A stretch of DNA of 64,000 nucleotides from Thermohalobaculum sp038528605 (lineage in GTDB: Bacteria > Pseudomonadota > Alphaproteobacteria > Rhodobacterales > Rhodobacteraceae). How positions within the stretch are numbered: the first letter of the stretch is position 1; each line of letters starts with the position of its first letter. The notes under the pieces were generated by a model. It was not told the DNA's origin. It saw only the letters and a list, made by a program, of their open reading frames with translations, and ran no database searches. Position numbers and translations under genes: made by a program. Where the stretch lies: assembly GCA_038528605.1 (NCBI GenBank), contig JBCBEP010000005.1, positions 1 through 64,000 on the forward strand, read 5' to 3'. Shown here in pieces: positions 7,282 to 16,408 of this stretch.

Positions 7282-8762
7282 GGGGCGGTGTTACCTTCGA
7301 GCATGGCGCGCACGGCGGGGATGAGCTCGCCGCGGGGGACGCTGCGTTGCGCCGGCTGCTCGGCCCATTCCTCGCGCGTCTCGATCTCGGCGGAAAGCTT
7401 GGCGCCGAGCACGAGGTCCTTGAGCTGGACGACGCCTTCGGCGCGCTCGCCCTCGCCCTCGATGATCGCGATGGGGGCGGCGCGCTTGTCGGCGTATTTG
7501 AGCTGCTTGCCCATGTTGCCGCCGCCGAGGAACACCTCCGCGCGGATGCCGGCGTTGCGGAGCTCGGCGCACATGGCCTGGTAGTCCGCCATTCGCTCCT
7601 TCTCGAGCGCGAGGATGACGACGGGGCCGCTGGCTTCTGTGGCGCCCGCCCGGCCGATGGCGCGGAGGGCGGCGAGCAGGCGGTCGACCCCCACCGAGAT
7701 ACCGGTAGCGGGCACCGACTGGCCCGTGAAGCGCTTCACGAGATCGTCGTACCGCCCGCCGCCGGCGACGGAGCCGAACTGGCGCTTCCGCCCGTCCTCG
7801 TCGACGATCTCGAAGGTCAGCTCCGCCTCGAAGACCGGACCGGTGTAGTAGCCGAGGCCGCGCACCACCGAGGGGTCGAGGATGACTCGCTTACCGTAGC
7901 CCTGCCGCTCCGCGAGTTCGAGGATCGTCTCCAGCTCATCGAGGCCGGGACTTTCGGCCACGATGTCGCGGAGGGCCGCGAGCGTCGCGGCATTGCCGTC
8001 GCCCCGCGCCTGCAGGAACCGGATGAACGCCTCGGCCTGCTCGGTGGCGAGCCCGACGCCTTCGATGAAGGCGCCGGACTCGTCCTTCCGGCCCGTCGTC
8101 AGCAGTTCGCGGACGCCTGCGACGCCGACCTTGTCGAGCTTGTCCATGGTGCGGAGGATCGCGGGTGCCGCTTCTTCGGCGCCGCCCTCGCCGAAGCCGA
8201 CCTGCGCGAGGATATCGTTCAGCACCTTGCGGTTGTTGATGCGGATGGCGATGTCGTCCCGCCCGATGCCCACGGCTTCGAACGCGTCCGCCAGCATCAT
8301 GCAGATCTCGGCATCCGCGGCGACGTTGGCGGCGCCCACGGTATCGGCGTCGCACTGGTAGAACTGGCGGTAGCGGCCCGGACCCGGCTTCTCGTTCCGC
8401 CAGACGGGGCCGACGGCGTAGCGGCGATAGGGCGTGGGCAGGCTGAGGCGGTTCTGGGCGAAGACGCGGGCGAGCGGGGCCGTCAGGTCGTAGCGGAGCG
8501 CGAGCCAGGTCTCGTCGTCCCCCTCCTGCCAGGCGAACACACCTTCATTGGGGCGATCCACATCCGGCAGGAACTTGCCGAGGGCCTCCACCGTCTCGAC
8601 AGCGGAGCTTTCCAGAGGATCGAAGCCGTAGTGGTGGTAGACCTCGGTAATGGCGCGCAGCATCTCCGCGCGCTCGGTCACCTCGACGCCGAAATAGTCC
8701 CGAAACCCTTTCGGCGGTTCGGCCTTCGGGCGCGGCTGCTTCTTCGGTTTCTTCTCGGCCAT
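7278..8762 (-). CDS. hisS: Histidyl-tRNA synthetase
   Basis: A 494-residue class II synthetase. Visible are the N-terminal PPKGFRDYFG motif after a Lys/Pro-rich lead (residues 1-17), the motif-1 region, LRYDLTAPLAR near 92-102, motif 2 around RNEKPGPGRYRQFYQCD (about 123-139), the histidine-binding GLGYYTG (about 305), motif 3 GGGRYDDL, and a C-terminal anticodon-binding domain (from about 380). It charges tRNA-His. It is upstream of, and overlaps by 4 bp, the hisZ-hisG fusion, so translation of the two is probably coupled. An AGGA element precedes the ATG at 8762. Confidence 0.97.
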   Translation of the reverse strand: MAEKKPKKQPRPKAEPPKGFRDYFGVEVTERAEMLRAITEVYHHYGFDPLESSAVETVEALGKFLPDVDRPNEGVFAWQEGDDETWLALRYDLTAPLARVFAQNRLSLPTPYRRYAVGPVWRNEKPGPGRYRQFYQCDADTVGAANVAADAEICMMLADAFEAVGIGRDDIAIRINNRKVLNDILAQVGFGEGGAEEAAPAILRTMDKLDKVGVAGVRELLTTGRKDESGAFIEGVGLATEQAEAFIRFLQARGDGNAATLAALRDIVAESPGLDELETILELAERQGYGKRVILDPSVVRGLGYYTGPVFEAELTFEIVDEDGRKRQFGSVAGGGRYDDLVKRFTGQSVPATGISVGVDRLLAALRAIGRAGATEASGPVVILALEKERMADYQAMCAELRNAGIRAEVFLGGGNMGKQLKYADKRAAPIAIIEGEGERAEGVVQLKDLVLGAKLSAEIETREEWAEQPAQRSVPRGELIPAVRAMLEGNTAP

Positions 8763-8820
8763 CGTTCCTGCCCCGGCTCCTCGGCCCCCATGCTTGGGCC
8801 GTGCGCTTGGGCCGGGGCAC

Positions 8821-8858
8821 TAAAGGATGCGCCGGGGTGGAACAAGCCACCCCGGCGC
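8821..8858 (-). terminator. Strong hairpin ending the TadG/E/F operon
   Basis: Positions 8829-8840 and 8847-8858 pair perfectly over 12 bp around a 6-base loop. Read on the minus strand, the hairpin is followed by ATCCTTTA, a weak U-rich tail. It lies between the last gene of the leftward pilus operon (stop at 8875) and the hisS start at 8762, so it should isolate hisS from pilus gene expression. Confidence 0.6.
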
Positions 8859-8874
8859 GCGGCCCCCCCGGACC

Positions 8875-9486
8875 TCAGGATGTGGGGCAGATGTTGGAGG
8901 GGTTGAGCGTGTCGTGCGGGATGATCCGCACGAAGCGCGGGCGGATGACGAGACGGCTCTCGACGGTCCGCGGTGCGAGGCCCGCGAGCGTCATGAAGGG
9001 CGTCCAGGTGCCCCAGATCTCCGTGATGATGGCCGAGTTCTGCGCGTCCACCGTGGGCATGACGCTGATCGGAATGTCGGCGCTGGCCATCTGAGCCGGC
9101 GTGGTCGCGCCGGTCTCCGCATCCACATAGGACCAGAGCACCTTGTAGGTGTTGTTCTCGAAGCAGACGCTGGTGACGCGCATCCGGAGGTCCGTGATCG
9201 TCGGCGGCATCATCTTCTCCGCCACGGCGAAGAGGTTCTGCATGTCGACAGTGTCCACCGTATCGTGCCGGCTCATGATGTCGTTCACCGCAAAGGCGAT
9301 CTTCGACGTCATGCTCGTGGAGCGGAAGGCCTCGAAATACCCGAAGCTCGCGACCAGCATGATGAGGAGCGTCGGGAAGATGATCATGAACTCGAAGGAG
9401 ATGGCGCCGCGGTCCGCCGCCCAGAAGGCGACAAGGGAGCGGTGGAGCGGGCGCCGGGGGCGCTCAGTGCGGGTGCTCATCATCAC
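8875..9486 (-). CDS. TadE/TadF-like pilus assembly (pseudopilin-type) protein
   Basis: A 203-residue protein with the TadE-family N-terminus: a basic cytoplasmic segment, then AADRGAISFEFMIIFPTLL at about 24-42. The Gly-Ala before a hydrophobic helix containing Phe-Glu-Phe resembles a prepilin processing site. The rest is a predicted periplasmic domain. It probably acts as a minor pilin or assembly factor of the Flp pilus, matured by the prepilin peptidase CpaA at 35 kb. It overlaps the upstream gene by 4 bp and is the last gene of a three-gene leftward operon. Start at 9486 (MMM) or 9480; the choice is uncertain. TadE versus TadF cannot be decided from sequence alone. Confidence 0.82.
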   Translation of the reverse strand: MMMSTRTERPRRPLHRSLVAFWAADRGAISFEFMIIFPTLLIMLVASFGYFEAFRSTSMTSKIAFAVNDIMSRHDTVDTVDMQNLFAVAEKMMPPTITDLRMRVTSVCFENNTYKVLWSYVDAETGATTPAQMASADIPISVMPTVDAQNSAIITEIWGTWTPFMTLAGLAPRTVESRLVIRPRFVRIIPHDTLNPSNICPTS

Positions 9487-10025
9487 GCGGGCTCGTTCAT
9501 GAAGGCGGTGTAGCTGACGATCTGGTAGCCGCCGCCCGCATCCTTCGGCATCTGCAGGCCGACGCCGATGCCCGGGAAGATCGGGCGCACGATGAGGCAG
9601 GCGCGGATGAACATGATCCGGTTCCGCCCGCCGGCGCTGAAGGTGATCGTGGGGTCGACGGCACCGGCGCTGTCCTGGCAGTTGGCCTGGTTCTGGGGGT
9701 AGGCGTCCGCGACGTTCAGCTCGCGCAGCTCGATGACGAGGTCGTTCTCGCAGCTGAAGAGCAGCGGCGCGTGACCGCAGACCGTGGTCTTGAAGGTGTC
9801 GTGCGAGACGAACGGATCGTTGCCGAGCCGAAGGTCGCGCGCCGCCACGTCGAGCGCGCGCTCGAGCAGGACACTCCGGGTCGCCAGCACTCCCACCTCG
9901 AAGATGGCGGCGATGACGAAGAAGAGGAGGGGGAAGACGACCACGAACTCGACACTGCTCGACCCGCGGTCGTCTCCCGAGAAGCGGCGCAGGGCGCGCC
10001 GCAGGGTGTGGTTCCAGGTTTTCAT
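9483..10025 (-). CDS. TadE-like pilus assembly protein
   Basis: A 180-residue protein with the TadE hallmark DDRGSSSVEFVVVFPLLFFV near residues 18-37: a Gly-Ser-Ser-Ser-Val-Glu site at the head of a membrane helix, like a prepilin cleavage site with Glu at +5. The C-terminal part is a periplasmic domain with a few cysteines (Cys near 63, 71 and 115), possibly disulfide-bonded. It sits 10 bp after the TadG-like gene and overlaps the next TadE/F-like gene by 4 bp. Its role as a minor pseudopilin of the Tad/Flp machine is known for the family and inferred here. Confidence 0.85.
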   Translation of the reverse strand: MKTWNHTLRRALRRFSGDDRGSSSVEFVVVFPLLFFVIAAIFEVGVLATRSVLLERALDVAARDLRLGNDPFVSHDTFKTTVCGHAPLLFSCENDLVIELRELNVADAYPQNQANCQDSAGAVDPTITFSAGGRNRIMFIRACLIVRPIFPGIGVGLQMPKDAGGGYQIVSYTAFMNEPA

Positions 10026-10035
10026 GGCGCTGACC

Positions 10036-11583
10036 TCAGAGATGCAGTTTCAGCGTCTTGAGCTCGGAGGCGATGTTGGCGAAGGCGGTCGAGATATCGA
10101 CACCCTCCACCAGGTAATGCGTCGAGAGCGAGGTCGCGCATTCCTCCAGCACCGCGGCCGCAGCGGCGTCGGTGCTCAGCTCGAAGCCGATGGTGTAGAC
10201 GACGGTCGACGCCCCCTGCTTCACGGCATCGCAGATCTCGTAGAGCTTCGAGTCGCCGAGGGGGATACCCTGCGCATCGGTCATCGTGTCGTTGTCGATG
10301 CGCGGATACTCATAGAGCACGTCCAGGCAGGTGCTGCACCAGAACAGGCCCTCGAAGTTGTTGATATCGTTGAAGGCATCGGGGCCGAGATTGTTGTATG
10401 CCTCGTCGTTCATGCGATTGAGGCGCGTGTTCTTGCCGTCCGACATCAGCACGACGATTTTCTTCGCCTGGGTGCTGTTCCAGCTGAACGGCCAGCCGCT
10501 GAACGTATTGGGGAGGCCGGCATCGATCCGGGCGTCGACGAGCGGGCCTGCGCCGGGGTCCAGCAGGTGCGCGCCCCACTTCATGCCCATGTAGGAAGCG
10601 GTCCAGGACTCACCCTGAAGGTTGTTGATCGCCGTATGCAGCTCGCTCACGCTGTTCGAGTAGGCCGTGATCGCGTTCGAATCCCGCGGGCAGCCATAGG
10701 CGGAGACCCAACGGTCTGTTTCCGTATAGGACCAGTAGAGGCCGATTGACGGGTGCCAGGCGAGCCGGCGCTGAAACTGAAAGCCCACATCTTCGATGAA
10801 GTGCTGCGACTGGTTCAGCTGTGCGGAGAGCGAAATCTCGGTGGTCGTGAAATCCAGCGAGTCGTACTCGATGCAGTTCGAGTAGTTGTGGTGCGAATTG
10901 ATGTTGTACTCGGCGGCCATCCAGGCGGGCAGGTTCACCTGGCTGGAGTAGGGGACGATGGAGATGATCGTCCGGTCCTGCGTGTCCGCGGTGAGCACGG
11001 TGGTCACGAAATCCCGCGCCGCGGTCTTGAGGTCGTCGAGCTTGGTATTTCCAACAACCGCGGTGGACGGCTCGGTCATCGAGGCGGAGACGTCGAGAAC
11101 CAGCACGATCTCCGTGAAACCGACGGCCTGGGAGGCACCGGCGCCGGTGGCGACCGAAAGACTGTCGGTGTCCATCGCGCGGAGGAAGATCGTCTCCATG
11201 TCGAGGTCCGCGCTCGCGGTGATGGAGCGGCCGGCGGTCTCGTCGGGCTCATCCACCCACAGATTGTAGCCGCGGCTGTCGTCGATCCGCGAGGCCATGT
11301 ATTCGCCGATCATGGTGCGGGCGGTGGCCGCATCCGGCACGTCCTGCGAGAGGTCCGCCGCGGCAAGCACTCCGCGGTCGAGGGCGTTCTGAAGGTCTGC
11401 GCGCTGCGTCTCATGGCGCATCAGGTCGACACTCAGCCCCGCCAGAACAAAGAGCGGGATGAACATCACGATCACCAGCATGATGATCGCGCCACGGTCG
11501 TCACGCATAAAGGCATGGTGCTGCCGGGAAACGCGGGCAGCAATAGAAGCAAGCGAAAGAGCGGTGCGGGGGGTACCAAACAT
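10036..11583 (-). CDS. TadG-like protein with von Willebrand factor A domain
   Basis: A 515-residue protein. Residues 27-54 hold the TadG-type membrane anchor (RDDRGAIIMLVIVMFIPLF). A von Willebrand A domain starts near 158 with a MIDAS metal site DVSAS at 164-168 and ends with VLMSDGKNT near 390 and GASTVVYTIGFEL near 466. The anchor leaves the VWA domain in the periplasm. TadG proteins help anchor or stabilise Flp pili, and the MIDAS suggests metal-dependent adhesion. It is the first gene of the leftward operon with the two TadE/F-like genes. A GAGGTGACAC ribosome-binding site precedes the ATG at 11583. Asn/Asp/Ser content is higher than in neighbouring genes. Confidence 0.87.
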   Translation of the reverse strand: MFGTPRTALSLASIAARVSRQHHAFMRDDRGAIIMLVIVMFIPLFVLAGLSVDLMRHETQRADLQNALDRGVLAAADLSQDVPDAATARTMIGEYMASRIDDSRGYNLWVDEPDETAGRSITASADLDMETIFLRAMDTDSLSVATGAGASQAVGFTEIVLVLDVSASMTEPSTAVVGNTKLDDLKTAARDFVTTVLTADTQDRTIISIVPYSSQVNLPAWMAAEYNINSHHNYSNCIEYDSLDFTTTEISLSAQLNQSQHFIEDVGFQFQRRLAWHPSIGLYWSYTETDRWVSAYGCPRDSNAITAYSNSVSELHTAINNLQGESWTASYMGMKWGAHLLDPGAGPLVDARIDAGLPNTFSGWPFSWNSTQAKKIVVLMSDGKNTRLNRMNDEAYNNLGPDAFNDINNFEGLFWCSTCLDVLYEYPRIDNDTMTDAQGIPLGDSKLYEICDAVKQGASTVVYTIGFELSTDAAAAAVLEECATSLSTHYLVEGVDISTAFANIASELKTLKLHL

Positions 11584-11940
11584 CGTGTCACCTCAGTCTT
11601 TTTGTTGCGTGAGGCTGAGATGACCGGGCGCGCCGGCAGTAACGTGGTTAAAACTGTGAAACTTATGGGCAGGTCTGGTTGGGGCTCGAAGACGACGCAT
11701 GCATTAGGGATGACCCTTATTATGACAGTTTCGCGCACTGATTGCGAAGGCTGGTCCAACCTAAATCAGTTCTTCCCGATAAACGAATTGGTCAGCACGT
11801 CATACGCGTTCTGCGCGAAAACGGGGCAGATCTGGCGATGCCAGAATCCGGTCAAATTTGAACGGAAAATGGCCTCTGCAGACTGCCGAAATGTCGCAGT
11901 CGGAGCAGGTTAGACGGATCCTGGAGCGACGCTGGGTCGT
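11584..11940. other. Non-coding gap upstream of the TadG-like gene
   Basis: A 357-bp gap between the TadG-like gene start and the yqeY-like gene stop, both on the minus strand. It is clearly less GC-rich than its surroundings, as expected for a promoter region serving the pilus operon. I could not fix a promoter: only half CtrA-like TTAA sites (near 11649 and 11765) are visible, with no full box, no open frame with a ribosome-binding site and no clear hairpin. Confidence 0.5.
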
Positions 11941-12402
11941 TCAGCCGAGGGCGGCTTTCACCCGGGCGCCGGCATCGCAGATGTCGATCCGGCCCGGATG
12001 CTGTGCACAGAGATGCGTCATCACCCGGCCGAGATCGCGGATCGAAGAGGCGCCGGTCTCGGAGATTGCGGCCGCGACGGCCTTTGCCGTCTCAGTCTCG
12101 TTCATCGGCTTGGGCAGGAAGCCCTTGATGATCTCGATCTCCCGGCCCTCGCGCTCGGCAAGTTCGGTGTGACCGGCTTCCTCGTAGCCGCGGATGGAAG
12201 CCTTGCGCTGCTCCACCATGCGGCAGAGCAGATCACGAAGCGCCGGCCCTTCGAGCCGCGCCGTGCCGTCCTCCACGCCCATCGCTGCCTCACGGTCCCG
12301 AATAGCCGCGGCCATCAGGCGAAGCGTGCAGATCTTGACTTCGTCACCGGCTTCGCGCGCTTCGGCGAGGGCGGCTTCGAGACGTTTCGTAATGTGAGAC
12401 AC
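11941..12402 (-). CDS. GatB/YqeY domain protein
   Basis: A 153-residue protein of the YqeY family (VSHITKRLEAALAEAREAG at the N-terminus, TLRLMAAAIRDRE near 33-45, EIIKGFLPKPM near 100). The fold matches the helical tail domain of the GatB amidotransferase subunit, which binds tRNA; the role of free YqeY is not established. The start is taken as GTG at 12402 because AAGGGGG lies 5 bases upstream and the family begins here. An in-frame ATG further upstream at 12552 would add a sequence unlike the family. It is divergent from carA. Confidence 0.9.
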   Translation of the reverse strand: MSHITKRLEAALAEAREAGDEVKICTLRLMAAAIRDREAAMGVEDGTARLEGPALRDLLCRMVEQRKASIRGYEEAGHTELAEREGREIEIIKGFLPKPMNETETAKAVAAAISETGASSIRDLGRVMTHLCAQHPGRIDICDAGARVKAALG

Positions 12403-12640
12403 GAGGCCCCCTTCTGTCCTTCTAAGCGGGACGCTACACCGTCGTCGCCCGTGCTGCAACCGCGAGGCGTGGCGGTAAGCGGTTGATTTCATTTGGCTTT
12501 CGATGTGGTTGACCGAGCCTTGCCCGGTCCGTAGCCTCCGCCGCCGGTTCACACGCGGAGTGTAGGATTCTCTTTACACCCCGCGCCGATGCCGCCCGGT
12601 CCCGCCAAGGGACCACCCCTTCGCCTGCGAGGTTTCGCCC

Positions 12641-13780
12641 ATGTCCGCGCCGAGAAACGCCACCGCCTGCATCGCCCTCGCCGACGGCACGCTGATCCGC
12701 GGCCGAGGCTTCGGGGCGGAGGGCATTGCCGTGGGCGAGCTGTGCTTCAACACCGCCATGACCGGCTACCAGGAGATCATGACCGATCCCTCGTATGACG
12801 GCCAAATCGTTACCTTCACCTTTCCTCATATAGGGAATGTCGGCACGAACGAGGAGGATGAAGAGGCGCCGCAGCCCCATGCGCGCGGCATGATCGTCCG
12901 CCTCGATGTGACCGACCCCGTGAACTGGCGGGCAACGGCGCCTTTGGGGGAGTGGATGCGTCGGCATGGCCGGATCGGCGTGGCGGGCGTCGATACGCGC
13001 AGGCTCACCCGGCTGATCCGGGAGCAGGGGATGCCGCATGTCGCCATCGCTCATGCGGCGGATGGGGAGATCGATACGGACGATCTCGTGTCATCCGCCC
13101 GGGCCTTCGCGGGGCTCGAGGGGGCGGATCTCGCCAAGGGTGTCAGCACCGCGCAGTCCTACCCTTGGGCTGAGACGCGCTGGGAATGGGGCGAGGGCTT
13201 CCGCCCGCTCGGTGAGGTGAAGGCCAAGGTCGTCGCCATCGATTATGGTGCGAAGCGGAACATCCTCCGCTCCCTCGCCTCCGCGGGCTGCGAGGTGACC
13301 GTGCTGCCGGCCACTGCCACGGCGGCGGAGGTGCTGGAGCGGGGGCCCGATGGCGTGTTCCTCTCGAACGGCCCCGGCGATCCGGCGGCGACGGGGGCCT
13401 ATGCCGTGCCCATGATCAGCGGCGTGCTGGAGGCCGGGAAGCCGATCTTCGGCATCTGCCTTGGCCACCAGATGCTGGCCCTCGCCCTCGGCGGGCAGAC
13501 GGTGAAGATGAAGACAGGCCACCATGGCGCGAACCATCCGGTGAAGGAACTGGCGAGCGGCAAGGTGGAGATCACGTCGATGAACCATGGCTTCGCCGTG
13601 GACGCCGCGAGCCTGCCGCAAGGGGTTGTCGAGACGCATGTGAGCCTCTTCGACCGGTCCAACTGCGGCATCGCGCTCGAGGGGCGCCCGGTGTTCTCCG
13701 TGCAGCAGCATCCGGAGGCGAGCCCCGGCCCGCAGGACAGCTTCTATCTCTTCGACCGGTTCGTGGCGGCGATGGCCTGA
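12641..13780 (+). CDS. carA: Carbamoyl-phosphate synthase small subunit (glutaminase)
   Basis: A 379-residue class I glutamine amidotransferase. The N-terminal CarA domain has ADGTLIRGRGFGAEG and FNTAMTGYQEI (residues 36-46). The glutaminase domain has the nucleophile Cys 273 in GICLGHQ and the His 357/Glu 359 pair in QQHPEA. It releases ammonia from glutamine for CarB, feeding arginine and pyrimidine synthesis. carB is not adjacent. The 238-bp upstream gap to the divergent yqeY-like gene must hold the promoter. The ribosome-binding site is weak (GCGAGG about 8 bases before ATG). Confidence 0.97.
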   Translation: MSAPRNATACIALADGTLIRGRGFGAEGIAVGELCFNTAMTGYQEIMTDPSYDGQIVTFTFPHIGNVGTNEEDEEAPQPHARGMIVRLDVTDPVNWRATAPLGEWMRRHGRIGVAGVDTRRLTRLIREQGMPHVAIAHAADGEIDTDDLVSSARAFAGLEGADLAKGVSTAQSYPWAETRWEWGEGFRPLGEVKAKVVAIDYGAKRNILRSLASAGCEVTVLPATATAAEVLERGPDGVFLSNGPGDPAATGAYAVPMISGVLEAGKPIFGICLGHQMLALALGGQTVKMKTGHHGANHPVKELASGKVEITSMNHGFAVDAASLPQGVVETHVSLFDRSNCGIALEGRPVFSVQQHPEASPGPQDSFYLFDRFVAAMA

Positions 13781-13958
13781 CGGGCGGGTTGCGAAACCGC
13801 ACCCAAGCGTTCAGCGGACGTTAAGCCCTGTAAACGAAAGTCTGCGCAGTTGCCTTAATGCGAGGTGTCTGCGTGTTGTGTCCTGCCTCTCCCGCCCTGC
13901 GGCGCCGCTCCCGGCGCGTCTTCCTTAGCGATCCCGTCCCCTCGTCGAGAGCTGCGCG

Positions 13959-15977
13959 ATGAACGCCCCCCGGGATGGGGCGGCCCATGAAGCAGCGCAT
14001 GATGCGGTTCGTGGCGCGGCGTGTGACGCGGCCGGGCAGGGCGGCCCTGAGGTCCTGGACCTTTCGGCGTTCTCGCGCAGTGCCGGGGAGCGCAGGAGTT
14101 TCTTCGGGCGCCGCGGGATCGCGGCGAGCGCTGCGCCCTCCCGGCCAGGGCAGCGCCTCGTCACGGCGGCGCCTGCGCCTCCGCCCTTGCCTGCGCCGTG
14201 GCAGGACTTTGGGGAGCGCGGCATCGGCCTCGGTGTGGCGGATCTGGAGCTCGATCCGCCGGATCCCGATCTTTTCGCGCCCGGCGCGGTCGGCGCGCTT
14301 GCGGATCCGGCGCTGCTGCTTGAGTTGCGCATCCTGCCCTGGCAGCAGCTCGCGGGGCAGGTGGTTTGGGTCAGTGATGCGCTGGAAAACCTGGATGGCC
14401 TCGCGACCACAGCGCAGGCCCACGGCCTCGTGCCCGGCGAGGCGCTCTTTGCTCAGGTGAGCACCGAGGCCTTCGAGGAAGCCTTTGCCGAGCAGTATGG
14501 TGACCGGCTCGCCCGCCGGGCCGAGAAGCGCGTCCGCCCGGCCGAGAGCGTCCGGGGGCTGGGCACGCTTCGGGGGCGCGCGGCCCTGCTCGTGCTCGTG
14601 ACGATGGTCTGCATGCTGCTCTCGGGCGAAGCGGGGGCTGTCGCTGCCTTCACGCTGGTCTTTGTGGTGAACACGCTGACGGGCATGCTCCGGCTCGCCG
14701 CCTTCGCTGCCGCCCTGCCGGGGAGTTCGGTCGATCCGAAGGCGAGCCGGCTGTTGCTCGACAACGCGGACGAGCTCGAGTGGCCCGTGATCAGCGTGCT
14801 CGTGCCGCTCTACCGCGAGGCGGAGATGGTGCCGCGGCTGCTCGCCTCGCTCGAGCGGCTGGACTATCCGAGGGACTGCCTCGAGGTCTGCCTCATCGTG
14901 GAGGAGCGCGATGAGCCGACACAGGAGGCGATCGATGCCATGCGCCTGCCGCGCTGGGCCAGGATGATCGTGGTGCCGGAAGGCGCGCCCCGCACGAAGC
15001 CCCGCGCGCTCAATTATGCGCTCGGTTTTTGCCGTGGCCGGATCGTGGGCATCCTCGATGCGGAGGACCGGCCGGAGCCCGGGCAATTGAAGGCGGTGGC
15101 CAATGCCTTGTGCACGCTGCCGCGCCGGGTGGCCTGCGTGCAGTGTCAACTAAGCTACTTCAATGCGCGGGAGAACTGGATCACGCGCTGCTTCCAGCTC
15201 GAATATTCGATCTGGTTCGACGTGCTGTTGCGCGGTTTCGAGCGGCTTGGCTTGCCCGTGCCCCTCGGCGGCACCAGCGTCTATTTCCGCAGGGGCGCGC
15301 TCGAGGCCGTGGGCGGCTGGGACGCGCATAACGTGACCGAGGACGCGGATCTGGGCATGCGCCTCTTCCGGCGCGGCTGGCGGGTGCGGGTGCTCTCGGT
15401 GCGTACGGAGGAGGAGGCGAACTGCCGGCCGCTTCCGTGGATCCGTCAGCGCTCGCGCTGGCTGAAGGGCTATCTTCTCACCTGGCTCAGCCATATCCGC
15501 CGGCCTGTGGCGCTGTGGGAGGAGATGGGGCCGCGGGGCTTTCTCGGCTTCAACGTGCTCTTCCTTGGCGCCGCCTGCAGCTACCTTGCCATGCCGCTCT
15601 TCTGGATCTCGGTGATCGGCTGGCTGCTGACGGGCACGACGCCTTGGGACGGGTTCGTGCCGGACTGGGCGTTCTGGCCGCTGGCCATCAGCCTTGCCGG
15701 GGGGCAGGGGCTGATGCTGGCGGCGGCGGCCCTCGCGATGTGGCGCAAGCGCGCGCTCGACCTGCTGCTCTGGGTGCCGAGCCTGCCGTTCTACTGGACG
15801 CTCGGCGCGCTCGCCGCCTGGAAGGCCGTGCTCGAACTCTTTCTCGCGCCCTACTATTGGGACAAGACCCGCCATGGCGTGAGCCGCATGCTGCAGCCGC
15901 TCGACCGCCGTCAGCGCCGTCGCCTCCGCCGCGCCGGCACTGCGCCCTACCCCGAGGCCCGCTTCGGCATGCGCTGA
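13959..15977 (+). CDS. Membrane family 2 glycosyltransferase with a T2SS-ATPase-like N-terminal domain
   Basis: A 672-residue protein. After a low-complexity lead (1-85), residues about 105-190 resemble the N-terminal domain of type II secretion ATPases (LLELRILPWQQLAGQ, then YGDRLARRAEKR and AESVRG). A membrane helix pair follows near 205-240. Residues about 265-500 are a processive-type GT2 domain with DAED near 367, TED near 460 and QRSRW near 497. Four more membrane segments lie near 525-640. It probably makes or exports a beta-linked polysaccharide from a nucleotide sugar. The sugar is unknown and no partner gene is adjacent. Starts at 13959 (ATG) behind GAGCTG, a weak site. Confidence 0.85.
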   Translation: MNAPRDGAAHEAAHDAVRGAACDAAGQGGPEVLDLSAFSRSAGERRSFFGRRGIAASAAPSRPGQRLVTAAPAPPPLPAPWQDFGERGIGLGVADLELDPPDPDLFAPGAVGALADPALLLELRILPWQQLAGQVVWVSDALENLDGLATTAQAHGLVPGEALFAQVSTEAFEEAFAEQYGDRLARRAEKRVRPAESVRGLGTLRGRAALLVLVTMVCMLLSGEAGAVAAFTLVFVVNTLTGMLRLAAFAAALPGSSVDPKASRLLLDNADELEWPVISVLVPLYREAEMVPRLLASLERLDYPRDCLEVCLIVEERDEPTQEAIDAMRLPRWARMIVVPEGAPRTKPRALNYALGFCRGRIVGILDAEDRPEPGQLKAVANALCTLPRRVACVQCQLSYFNARENWITRCFQLEYSIWFDVLLRGFERLGLPVPLGGTSVYFRRGALEAVGGWDAHNVTEDADLGMRLFRRGWRVRVLSVRTEEEANCRPLPWIRQRSRWLKGYLLTWLSHIRRPVALWEEMGPRGFLGFNVLFLGAACSYLAMPLFWISVIGWLLTGTTPWDGFVPDWAFWPLAISLAGGQGLMLAAAALAMWRKRALDLLLWVPSLPFYWTLGALAAWKAVLELFLAPYYWDKTRHGVSRMLQPLDRRQRRRLRRAGTAPYPEARFGMR

Positions 15978-16408
15978 CGGCGTGTGTTGTGCCGGGCCGC
16001 TCGTCTCTCGCGCCCCCATGCACCGAGATGCTCGGCGGTTCCCCATGCGGCCACTCGCAGACCTGCAGGCCTTGCAGCTATGCGGGACGCGCCGTGGCAC
16101 GTGGCGCGGGACGCGCTGTGGCACGGGGCGCGGGATGCGACAGTCGAGGCTGCCATCGACCATCGCCGATGAGAGCAACGGCGATGGGGTGAGGGCGGAT
16201 GTTGCCGGCGGGCTGCTCGCACGTCTCTCACGATCAGACCGATCCGGGGCCAGGTGTGCGCCTCGCACTCCGCGCTTCCGGCTGGAGCGCCGATTGTCAT
16301 TTCCGTGAAGTGGCACGGCGTGCCCTCGCCCTGCGGCGGGGGCGCGCCATTATTTCGCACGCAAGCCGCCGGAGTGACGGCGACAGAGCGGATCAGGGAG
16401 AGTCTCCG
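15978..16408. other. Non-coding gap before the exported MBL-fold gene
   Basis: A 431-bp gap. Several overlapping open frames exist on both strands, but none has a ribosome-binding site, a start near it and a plausible composition. The only structure I found is the 24-bp tandem repeat listed separately. The promoter of the downstream MBL-fold gene is presumably here. Confidence 0.5.
16084..16141. repeat. 24-bp tandem repeat, about 2.4 copies
   Basis: Two 24-bp units at 16084-16107 and 16108-16131 differ at two positions. A partial third copy (GGGATGCGAC) follows to 16141. Each unit begins GGGACGCGC and contains GTGGCACG. It lies in a non-coding gap and has no matching copy that I noticed elsewhere in the window. 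Confidence 0.8.

Noticed and set aside
12403..12640. Promoter or pyrimidine/arginine control element upstream of carA
   Set aside because: No convincing hexamer pair, leader peptide or operator could be read in the divergent gap.
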